Below are positions 40,733-47,532 of a stretch of 64,000 bases of DNA, piece after piece. The position numbers and the translations under genes are program-made. Numbering within the stretch: the stretch's first letter is position 1; each line of letters starts with the position of its first letter. This stretch comes from CAVPFA01 sp963703655 (GTDB taxonomy: Bacteria > Actinomycetota > Acidimicrobiia > Acidimicrobiales > Bog-793). The notes beneath the pieces were generated by a model. It saw only the letters and a program-made list of their open reading frames with translations. It did not search any database and was not told the origin of the DNA. The DNA lies in the NCBI GenBank assembly GCA_963703655.1, contig CAVPFA010000006.1:1-64000 (forward strand), given 5' to 3'.

Positions 40733-42588
40733 GGCGGGCCGCACTCGCCCTCTTCGGGGGCGTCGCAGTGATGGCGTCCTCCTGCAGCACCACGTCGCCC
40801 CCCATCGCCAGTCCGACGACCCAAGCGCCCCCAGTCAATTCGGCTTTCGCCAACGGTGGGACCGTCACGGTGGCCGTGCCGTACCTGCCCGCGAACTTCA
40901 ACCCTTCGACACCCGCCGGGGCGAACAGCGTCACACAGATGGTGATGGAGCAGGTCTGGCCGCAAGCCTTCGTAGTCGACCCTGGGTACCAGCCGCAGAC
41001 GACGGGGTTCATCGAGAGCGCCGAAGTCGTCGGGTTGACCCCGATGACCGTCAGCTACGAGATCGACCCGAGGGCGACGTGGTCGGACGGCTACCCGATC
41101 ACCGCGGCGGACTTCACGTACAACTGGAGGCAGCAGCTGCGTTTCGCTCCGCTGCTGCCCTCGGCCGGCTGCCTCGCCGGCTATCGCGACATCAGGTCGA
41201 TCACGGCGGCCAACGCCGGCAAGACGGTGACGGTCGTCTTCTGGAGACCGTACACGGACTGGGAAGGGCTCTTTGCGAATCTCGTTCCCGCGCACATAGC
41301 GGAGCGAACCGGCTGGGTATCCGCATTTGCAGGATTCCACCGTTCGGAGGTGATCTCCGGTGGCCCATTCATCGTGAGCTCGCTCGAGCCGGGCCGGCGG
41401 CTGGTGCTGACGCGGAACACCCTGTACTGGGGAACGCCGGCGCACCTGCAACGCATCGTGTTTCTCGTCGAGCGGTCGGATCGGGCGTCCCTCGCCGGCT
41501 TGCAGAAGGGGAGTGTCTCGATGGCCGCGGTCACTCCGGGGCCGCAGGTCGATCGCGCGGTTGCGAGCAGCGACGAGCCGGCCACCGGCCTTTCGATGAC
41601 AACCACGCCGTCGCCGCTGCTCTGGCAGCTCGTCTTCGACCTGAACAACCCGGTCGTCGGCAATGTGATCTTGCGCAGAGCGCTCGCGCTCGTCACCGAC
41701 CCGAACCAGCTCGTGGCTGATTCGATCAACCTTGACGACCCCCTCACCCTCGGCGCCTACAGTCGCGTCTTCGCCGAGGGCCAGCCGGGATCGGCTTCCG
41801 AACCGGCCTCCGCCGCTTCGTACAGCCCCGTCGACGCCGCGGCGCTGTTCCAGTCACTCGGTTACGTCCCCGACGCGCGCGGGAAGCTCCGTGCGAACGG
41901 AGTTGGCACGACCCTGACCCTCACCCTGACGGGTCCGAGTGGTGACGCCGTCATCTACGCGCTCGAGTTGCAACTTCAAGCCGAATGGGCCTCCTCTGGC
42001 GTCGCTCTCGTCATTCACAACGTGCCGATGGGGCGCCTCCTCACCAAGGTCCTGCCTCAAGGGAGGTACGAGATCGCGCTCGCTCCTTACGTGATACCGG
42101 CCTTCCCGTCCTGGAACGCGCTCGTCTGCACCGACCCGGTGCTCCCTTCGCCTGCGGAGCCCCCGAACCTCCGTGCCCAGATAGCCGAGTCGAGCGGATC
42201 GGCTGGTTCGGGCGGCTCGGGCACTGGGGGGTCTCGCGTGACGACCGGCGGCACCTTCCCGTGGAGCGTGACGACGCCTCCCGGCACGGAGCCCGGGGCA
42301 GCAGCCGTGGCGGCCGTGACGCGTGACATCACGGGACTAGACGATCCGAGGGTCGGCGCTGGTTTCGAGCAGATCCTCGGTGAGCTGAACGCGAACACCG
42401 AAAATCAGCTGCTCTCGAAGCTGGATGCCTCCCTGGCGCAGGACCTTCCGACGCTGCCCCTCTTCCAGGTGCCCGTCAGCCTCGTACAGCAGGCTGACAT
42501 CGTGAACGTGAGCGAGAGCCCGACCTCGGCCGGTCCGTTCTGGAACGCAGAAGACTGGGCGATCGAGCTGCCTTCCTCGAACGGATAG
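40723..42588 (+). CDS. ABC transporter substrate-binding lipoprotein, family 5 (peptide/nickel type)
   Basis: The GTG at 40723 opens a lipoprotein signal peptide ending in the lipobox VMASSC (about residue 20). The mature part of about 600 residues follows the SBP_bac_5 (OppA/DppA) pattern: VSYEIDPRATWSDGYPITAADFTYNW, a GPFIVSSLEPGRRLVLTRN segment and WNAEDWAIE near the C-terminus. A Gly/Ser/Thr-rich insert lies around residues 485-520. No permease or ATPase gene is adjacent, so partners are elsewhere or the protein works alone. The Gly-rich insert may be a linker. An upstream in-frame extension overlaps tpiA and secG and is not coding. Confidence 0.85.
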   Translation: MELRRAALALFGGVAVMASSCSTTSPPIASPTTQAPPVNSAFANGGTVTVAVPYLPANFNPSTPAGANSVTQMVMEQVWPQAFVVDPGYQPQTTGFIESAEVVGLTPMTVSYEIDPRATWSDGYPITAADFTYNWRQQLRFAPLLPSAGCLAGYRDIRSITAANAGKTVTVVFWRPYTDWEGLFANLVPAHIAERTGWVSAFAGFHRSEVISGGPFIVSSLEPGRRLVLTRNTLYWGTPAHLQRIVFLVERSDRASLAGLQKGSVSMAAVTPGPQVDRAVASSDEPATGLSMTTTPSPLLWQLVFDLNNPVVGNVILRRALALVTDPNQLVADSINLDDPLTLGAYSRVFAEGQPGSASEPASAASYSPVDAAALFQSLGYVPDARGKLRANGVGTTLTLTLTGPSGDAVIYALELQLQAEWASSGVALVIHNVPMGRLLTKVLPQGRYEIALAPYVIPAFPSWNALVCTDPVLPSPAEPPNLRAQIAESSGSAGSGGSGTGGSRVTTGGTFPWSVTTPPGTEPGAAAVAAVTRDITGLDDPRVGAGFEQILGELNANTENQLLSKLDASLAQDLPTLPLFQVPVSLVQQADIVNVSESPTSAGPFWNAEDWAIELPSSNG

Positions 42589-42807
42589 GGGCGGGCGCGA
42601 TCGCGAATGGCCGAGTGGACGGCAGACGGGTCACTGCCGGCGCTGGGCGGCGGGGGCCGGCGGGGCCGGCGGCAGTCGGTCCGGGGCAGTCGGCCAGGGC
42701 GGCAGTCGGAGCGCCCGGCCGGCCCTTCTTGCATGGCTGTCAACGGAGGTGTTTGCGGTACAGTACGAGGCGCCTTCGGGGCTAGGCGAGTTCCGCTGGG
42801 TGGCCAC
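42589..42807. other. Intergenic region before tRNA-Leu(GAG)
   Basis: About 220 bp without a gene. It has a G/C-rich low-complexity stretch of repeated GGCGG and GGCAGTCGG (42630-42710) and, nearer the tRNA, TACAGTACG, which could belong to the tRNA promoter. No terminator hairpin was recognised. Confidence 0.4.
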
Positions 42808-42891
42808 GTCGGAGTGGCGGAATAGGCAGACGCGCTAGCTTGAGGGGCTAGTGCCCGCAAGGGCGTGGGGGTTCAAGTCCCCCCTCCGACA
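42808..42891 (+). tRNA. tRNA-Leu(GAG)
   Basis: A complete class II tRNA. Acceptor GTCGGAG pairs with CTCCGAC and is followed by discriminator A. The anticodon arm is CTAGC-TTGAGGG-GCTAG with anticodon GAG. The long variable arm is TGCCCGCAAGGGCGT and the T arm GGGGGTTCAAGTCCCCC. Its 3' end is repeated, with one mismatch, at 50374-50391, marking this tRNA as a probable integration site. Confidence 0.95.
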
Positions 42892-42973
42892 CTCGTTCTA
42901 GCTGGGAGAATGTTTCCTAGAGTTCACGTCCCGAGCTGCGATTGCTGCTATAGGTCGCCTTTCAGGCACGCGA

Positions 42974-43423
42974 TCACAAGGCGTGGAACGCGATGCCGTC
43001 GGCCCTGGCGGCCGAGCGGAGATTGGGCCCGACATCGTGCTTCGACACGGCGATTCCGGCGTCGAGCCGGTGGGCGGCAGCCAGCGCCTCGACCATCGCG
43101 GCGGACAAGCCGCGACCTTCAGTCCGGTGGCGGTGTTGGAGTTCGGCCATGGACCATGAGAGCTCTCGGAGAGGGAGAACCTCGACCTCGTCAGGCAGCA
43201 CGGCGAGCTGCTCACGGAATCGAGCTTGGATGTCAGCCGGCAGGCCGGCCACTGGGGTGGAGAGCCTTCCGGCGACGGCTGGGTACGCGAGCGAGGAACA
43301 CAGCCGGAACAGCCAGAGGCCGGTGGTGGCAACGCCGTCCGCTGCGATCCCGTCGAGATCCTGCGCGCGCTCGCCGGTCAAGATGTCGCGCAGCAGGTGG
43401 TCGTCGACGACGACGGAGGCCAC
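42974..43423 (-). CDS. PIN-domain toxin-like protein (VapC-type)
   Basis: 149 residues. The N-terminal Asp pair in VVVDDHLLRDIL and the C-terminal AVSKHDVGPNLRSAARADGI fit a PIN-fold nuclease, which needs acidic residues around Mg2+. AELQHRHRTEGRGLSAAMVEALAAA forms the helical part. PIN toxins cut tRNA or rRNA. The start (GTG at 43423) directly abuts the stop of the AbrB-like antitoxin gene, the usual antitoxin-toxin order. Overall similarity to classic VapC is weak, so the exact family is uncertain. Confidence 0.65.
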   Translation of the reverse strand: MASVVVDDHLLRDILTGERAQDLDGIAADGVATTGLWLFRLCSSLAYPAVAGRLSTPVAGLPADIQARFREQLAVLPDEVEVLPLRELSWSMAELQHRHRTEGRGLSAAMVEALAAAHRLDAGIAVSKHDVGPNLRSAARADGIAFHAL

Positions 43424-43660
43424 CTACGTCGTCGCGAGGTCGGGATCGTCGAGCTCGCGGACGAACCGGAGGTGAGCGTCGGCGCTCAATGCCTGCCCGA
43501 GGAGCCTCTGCCGGGCGCCGGTAGGGAGGAGGACCACAGCTTCACCGAGGTCGACGACGGTCACGCGCCCGCCCCGATCGAGCCCCCATCGATGGCGCAC
43601 AGCCGCAGGAACTGACATCTGCCCGCTCGTCGATACCAGAAACTCGACGGGCACTGCCAT
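43424..43660 (-). CDS. AbrB/MazE-type antitoxin
   Basis: The ATG at 43660 is preceded by GAGGAG at good spacing and gives 78 residues. VEFLVSTSGQMSVPAAVRHRWGL-GGRVTVVDLGEAVVLLP is a clear swapped-hairpin SpoVT-AbrB DNA-binding domain; the C-terminal tail (LRFVRELDDPDLATT) likely wraps the toxin. A longer in-frame start lies upstream, but the ribosome-binding site favours this one. It is divergent from the Phd/RelE module and would repress its own operon together with the toxin. Confidence 0.75.
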   Translation of the reverse strand: MAVPVEFLVSTSGQMSVPAAVRHRWGLDRGGRVTVVDLGEAVVLLPTGARQRLLGQALSADAHLRFVRELDDPDLATT

Positions 43661-43922
43661 GGGTCGCTCCTCACACTTGGTGAAGCTCAATCATACCAAG
43701 TGCCCCGAGCAACGGGGGGCGGAGGGCGGGAGCGAAGCGAGGACCTCCTGGTCACGGCCAGTCGCAGATCCTAGAAATCGGCCCTCCGAAGCTCCTGACC
43801 AGGCCGAGAACGTACTCATCCTCGCGAGTTCAAGCGGCGGTGGCCTCCCAGCACGAGGATCGCGCGATGGTGGTCCCCCGACCCCGGCTGACCGGGATGG
43901 GCGGCCGCTCGGTGAGCTGACC

Positions 43923-43951
43923 TGTACAAGACTATCGGAATCTTGTACGAT
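43923..43951 (+). promoter_or_regulatory. Promoter with overlapping palindromic operator for the Phd/RelE module
   Basis: -35 TGTACA (43923-43928) and -10 TACGAT (43946-43951) are 17 bp apart, and the -10 ends 7 nt before the ATG at 43959, predicting a leaderless mRNA. A perfect inverted repeat GTACAAGA (43924-43931) and TCTTGTAC (43941-43948) with a 9-bp spacer overlaps both boxes. Binding of the antitoxin or antitoxin-toxin complex there would block RNA polymerase. Confidence 0.75.
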
Positions 43952-43958
43952 TAGTCCC

Positions 43959-44207
43959 ATGGTCACGTTCGCTATCAGCGAAGCCCGAGAGCGCCTTTCT
44001 GAGGCCGTAGAGCTGGCCGGAGGGGAAGCGGTGTTCCTCGAGCGGTATGGCAAGCCGGCGGCCGTGCTGCTTAGCCCCGAGCGGTACGAGGAGCTCATGG
44101 AGGTCTTTGAGGAGGCGGAGGACGTTGCTGGTTTCGACGCCTCGATGGCCGAAGAGGGCGCCAACATCCCCTGGGAGCAGGTCAAGGCTGATCTCGGCTG
44201 GGTGTGA
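43959..44207 (+). CDS. Phd/YefM-family antitoxin
   Basis: 82 residues. The N-terminal half matches the Phd/YefM DNA-binding fold (FAISEARERLSEAVELA-GGEAVFLERYGKPAAVLLSPERYEEL). The acidic C-terminal half (EEAEDVAGFDASMAEEG) should be unstructured and mask the toxin. Start ATG 43959 is supported by the promoter spacing. It overlaps the toxin gene by 4 bp (GTGA). Confidence 0.9.
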   Translation: MVTFAISEARERLSEAVELAGGEAVFLERYGKPAAVLLSPERYEELMEVFEEAEDVAGFDASMAEEGANIPWEQVKADLGWV

Positions 44208-44464
44208 CCAGTTACCGAATCGAGTTGCGCCCTGCGGCTGTGAGAGCGCTGAAGAAACTGGACCAGAACGATCGGGCGCGAGTTCAAGGCGCCATCGCGC
44301 TGCTCGCCCAAGACCCGCGCCCACCCGCGTCCAGGCCCCTTCGCGGTCGACCTGGCTACCGGGTTCGGGTCGGGGACTATCAAATCATTTACACCGTGGC
44401 CGACGATGTGCTGCTCGTCGTGGTCGTGACCTTGGGCCATCGCCTCGACGTCTACGAGCACTGA
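44204..44464 (+). CDS. RelE/ParE-family toxin
   Basis: 86 residues with the RelE pattern: YRIELRPAAVRALKKLD, a central ARPLRGRPGYRVRVGDYQIIYTV and a C-terminal GHRLDVYEH. The RVRVGDYQIIY strand with its Arg and Tyr and the late GHR are typical of ribosome-dependent mRNA interferases. It is translationally coupled to the Phd antitoxin. Confidence 0.9.
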   Translation: MTSYRIELRPAAVRALKKLDQNDRARVQGAIALLAQDPRPPASRPLRGRPGYRVRVGDYQIIYTVADDVLLVVVVTLGHRLDVYEH

Positions 44465-44524
44465 CCACTCCCCGCCGGGCCGGGCCATTGCGAGCAATAG
44501 AAGCGCCAGCGGTACTGTCAGCGA

Positions 44525-45598
44525 GTGAACATCCGCCGGCTCCACGTCGAAGGGTATCGCTCGCTTCTTGACGTGACGATCGACTTCGCTCAGATCACCG
44601 TGATCGTTGGGCCGAGCGGCTCGGGCAAGACCAACATCTATCGAGCCCTCCGCCTGGCTCATGCTTGTGGTGACGGAAGGCTCGCTCGTACCGTGGCGCG
44701 AGAAGGTGGGATGTCGTCGATCCTCTACGCGGGCCAGCGGCGAGGCGAACCGAAGGTGGATCTTGCGGTTGATCTTGACGACGTGAGCTACGAAGTGTGC
44801 CTGGCAACCGCCGGCAAGGGTCATCCGTTCTGTCGAGACCCAGTTGTCAAGCGAGAGCAGATACTTCTGCCTGGAACCCGTAAACGCCGAGTTGCGCTAC
44901 TGGATCGCCATGGGGCAACGGCTTTCGTGCGCGACGAGCAAGGTAATCGGGTCGCCTACGCCGCGGCGTTCCACTCCTCCGAGTCGGTGCTGACCCAACT
45001 TGTGGACGCGCATCAGTACCCGGAGCTCGTCGATGTTCGCGAAACACTTCGCCAGATGCGCTTTCACCACAACCTCCGCACCGACGATGAGGCACCGGCA
45101 CGCCAATCAAGCCTGGGCACTCGCACAGATGCCGTGTCAGACGACGGATCGGATCTCGCGGCGGCGCTCGCGACAATTCAACGAGCAGGTGACCGTCAAG
45201 GCCTTCGGCGATGCATTGATGAAGCCTTCGATGGCGCGACCTTGGACGTCATCGAGGACGACTCCGACCGACTCGACCTCGTCCTTCACTCGAAGGCGGT
45301 GATGCGCCCCCTCACAGCCAGAGAGCTCTCGGACGGCCAGCTCCGCTACCTGTTTCTGGCGGCTGCCCTGCTCTCTCCGCGTCCGCCGGTGGTCGTCGTC
45401 CTCAACGAGCCAGAGTCCAGTCTCCACGTGGATCTCTTGTCGGCGCTCGCCGAGCTCGTGGCGGCGGCCTCCGAGCGGACGCAGATCGTGCTGACGACAC
45501 ACGCCTTGAGCCTTGCCGAATCGCTCCTTGAACACGACGGGACCTTGGGTCTAGAGCTTTGTCTTCACGACGGATCGACGTCAGTTGCGAGGATGTGA
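44525..45598 (+). CDS. RecF/OLD-like AAA ATPase
   Basis: 357 residues. The N-terminus reads RRLHVEGYRSLLDVTIDF followed by Walker A VGPSGSGKTN, as in RecF/OLD/SMC-like ATPases. The C-terminal half has signature LSDGQLRYLFLAAALLSPRPP and a Walker B variant VVVVLNEPESSLH, with Asn where Asp is usual, then TTHALSLAESL. There is no TOPRIM nuclease domain, so it resembles the single-gene predicted ATPases (COG4637-like) often found in accessory islands. TACTGT ends 6 nt before the GTG start. Its location after two toxin-antitoxin modules in a tRNA-flanked island suggests a mobile or defence role, but that is inference. Confidence 0.75.
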   Translation: MNIRRLHVEGYRSLLDVTIDFAQITVIVGPSGSGKTNIYRALRLAHACGDGRLARTVAREGGMSSILYAGQRRGEPKVDLAVDLDDVSYEVCLATAGKGHPFCRDPVVKREQILLPGTRKRRVALLDRHGATAFVRDEQGNRVAYAAAFHSSESVLTQLVDAHQYPELVDVRETLRQMRFHHNLRTDDEAPARQSSLGTRTDAVSDDGSDLAAALATIQRAGDRQGLRRCIDEAFDGATLDVIEDDSDRLDLVLHSKAVMRPLTARELSDGQLRYLFLAAALLSPRPPVVVVLNEPESSLHVDLLSALAELVAAASERTQIVLTTHALSLAESLLEHDGTLGLELCLHDGSTSVARM

Positions 45599-45834
45599 AA
45601 GCCAATCGTGTCGGTGAGACATGTCGGAGTTTGCGTCGCTGCCGAGCCGGGTCATGAAGCGCGCCTGCCGAATGCGGAGGAAGTCGAGCGGGTCGGAGGG
45701 CGCATGACGGAGAACGAGCTGGAGCGTCCCGTGCGCCGCCGTTGCTCCGGTTGCCCGGCACGGCCGGCGCACGAGCGAGGACAGGGTCACGCACCCTCGC
45801 GTCGGGGTCGGTCAGTTGGACGAGACGACGTGAG
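45599..45834. other. Intergenic region with no recognisable gene
   Basis: About 235 bp between the ATPase gene and the terminator. Reading frames present are short and lack motifs. Composition is like the neighbourhood and nothing regulatory was recognised. Confidence 0.4.
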
Positions 45835-45867
45835 AAAGCCCCGGTCGATTGAGTCGGCCGGGGCTTT
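45835..45867. terminator. Bidirectional rho-independent-like terminator
   Basis: A perfect 10-bp stem AAAGCCCCGG / CCGGGGCTTT with a 13-nt loop. A and T tracts at the stem ends let it work in both directions. It lies between the 3' end of the ATPase gene and the 3' end of the minus-strand secreted-repeat gene. Confidence 0.8.
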
Positions 45868-45892
45868 CGGTGCGCTTGGGCAGGTAGGGAGC

Positions 45893-46987
45893 CTAGGGCA
45901 GCGGCGGGATCGTGTTGAACACGCCCCACGGGGTGTGCGCACCCGCTCCGTTGATGCTCTTCGTCCCGGCTCCCGGGATGGGCCCGATATAGGCATCGTT
46001 GTTGAACAGGTACAGGGGCCGGCTGTTGTAGGTCACCTGCTTGCTGCCGTCGGGTCTCACGATGATCCCGAGGGCATGCTGGTCAACGCCGGGCCCAGCT
46101 TCAGGCAGCTCTGAAGTGAGAAGCGGTGGCCAGTAAACGGCACACAGCCCCTGACAGGCGCTTTCGTGGCCCCTTCCATGATGCCTGTCGTGGCTTCTGG
46201 CGTCGCCCCACTCGTGGCGATGGTCCCGGCTCAAGGTGTAGACGGGGAAGCTCGCGTCGGGGAAGACGGTGAAGTCATTGTTCATCGTTGCAGCCAACAC
46301 GGTCTCGTCGGGCCCAGTGCCGCCGACCGGAGCGGTCTCGATCTGCAATTGAGCCTGACCCGTCGCGGGAGCACCCCGACTCGGATCGACCAGGTACCAG
46401 ATGCCCGGGGGACTGGTCACAGGATCGTCCAAGTTGGCGCCTTGCGTATCTCCCGCCGCTTGGTCCAGGAAGAACCGGTACAACGGATAACCGGCGTAGG
46501 TCACCTGCTCCACCGACGACACGCCCGGCAGGTCGAAGTCGGTGCGGGTCACCGTCCCGAGAAGCCTGGGGTTGACCCCCGGCCCCGCGATGGGAGCACC
46601 TTCGGTGAGGAGCGCCGGCCAGAGGTCACTGTCGCAAGGCGTATTTAGGACGTTCACGTTGTCGCTACACGCGAAGTCCGCGCCAGACAGCGCATGGAGC
46701 TGGTCGGAGGTGAGCAGGTACAGCGAGCAACCGGCGTAGTCGCCCGAGCCGACGACCAGCACCCTGCCGTACGACGTCGTGGATGCGGCCGACACGGTCG
46801 CCGGGCCGGTCGGGGCGCTCATCACGTCGTCGGAACAGGGCCTGGTTTGGCCGCTCGCAGGTGAGCTGAACGGACTCCCGGCTGAGCTGAACAGAAGGGC
46901 CACTCCAACGAGGCCCAGGGTAAGCATGGCGGCTGTGGCAGAGCGTGCAACAACCTTCCCAAACCGGCGAAACAGTGTCACTACCAT
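45893..46987 (-). CDS. Secreted protein with 'secreted repeat of unknown function' (COG4315-like) domains
   Basis: 364 residues. A signal peptide or signal anchor lies at about 15-45 (ATAAMLTLGLVGVALLFSS). Two or more repeats of the secreted-repeat family follow: YGRVLVVGSG-YAGCSLYLLT, WPALLTEGAPIAGPGVNPRLLGTV, QVTYAGYPLYRFFLDQAAGDTQG, and a second WPPLLTSELPEAGPGVDQHALG with QVTYNSRPLYLFNND. A His/Asp-rich segment (DHRHEWGDARSHDRHHGRGH) between repeats could bind metal. Its start overlaps the DUF4242 gene stop. Proteins of this family are surface lipoproteins of unknown function; here no lipobox was seen. Confidence 0.8.
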   Translation of the reverse strand: MVVTLFRRFGKVVARSATAAMLTLGLVGVALLFSSAGSPFSSPASGQTRPCSDDVMSAPTGPATVSAASTTSYGRVLVVGSGDYAGCSLYLLTSDQLHALSGADFACSDNVNVLNTPCDSDLWPALLTEGAPIAGPGVNPRLLGTVTRTDFDLPGVSSVEQVTYAGYPLYRFFLDQAAGDTQGANLDDPVTSPPGIWYLVDPSRGAPATGQAQLQIETAPVGGTGPDETVLAATMNNDFTVFPDASFPVYTLSRDHRHEWGDARSHDRHHGRGHESACQGLCAVYWPPLLTSELPEAGPGVDQHALGIIVRPDGSKQVTYNSRPLYLFNNDAYIGPIPGAGTKSINGAGAHTPWGVFNTIPPLP

Positions 46988-47271
46988 TTTGTCTCCTCTC
47001 CAACATAGAAATAGGGGTCGAGCACGCGGACCCGAGTGATCTTGTCCACGGGCAGTTCGTTACGAGCTGCCGTCTTCCGGATTGCCTCCGGGCTTGGTGC
47101 GTCGTAGACGCAGAATGTCGTTCTGTCGTCCTCGCTCACATAAGAGCTCACCCAGGTCACGCCTTCTTCTGAATTCCGCTCGGAGATCGCCTGGCAGAGC
47201 TCCACTCCCTCCTTGGTGATCGAGATCGGTAACCGCTCAGGGAAGGTGCGCTGGACCAGGTATCGCGGCAT
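46981..47271 (-). CDS. DUF4242-family protein (SCO4226-like)
   Basis: The ATG at 47271 is preceded by a GGAGG ribosome-binding site and gives 96 residues starting MPRYLVQRTFPERLPI. The pattern WVSSYVSEDDRTTFCVYDAPSPEAIRKTAARNELPVDKITRVRVLDPYF is the ferredoxin-like DUF4242 fold. The Streptomyces member SCO4226 binds nickel. The stop overlaps the start of the His-rich secreted protein (ATGGTAG), so the two should be coexpressed. A metal link between them is a guess. Confidence 0.85.
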   Translation of the reverse strand: MPRYLVQRTFPERLPISITKEGVELCQAISERNSEEGVTWVSSYVSEDDRTTFCVYDAPSPEAIRKTAARNELPVDKITRVRVLDPYFYVGEETKW

Positions 47272-47532
47272 GTCAGTCCTCCTAAGGGCATTGGGCTGCT
47301 CCTGAGATCTCGACCGTACGCGTGTGCAGGGTCCCGCACATCGGGAGAACTCCCCATATTGGCCAGAGCCAGTACCTAACGTTTGGAGGGCAGGCCTCAC
47401 AGTGCGAGGAGTTCGAAGGTGCGTGACGGGCGTTTGGCTACGAGCGGCGGCGGACTTGCGTAGGGCGCACGTGCTGTCTACTGCCACCGCCGGTGCAGCT
47501 CATGGACGAGTTAATCGACGGCGGACGGCAAA
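47272..47532. other. Intergenic region, promoter region of the DUF4242 operon
   Basis: About 260 bp between the end of the LuxR-type gene and the DUF4242 start, both on the minus strand. No gene, hairpin or clear repeat was recognised. Confidence 0.4.
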
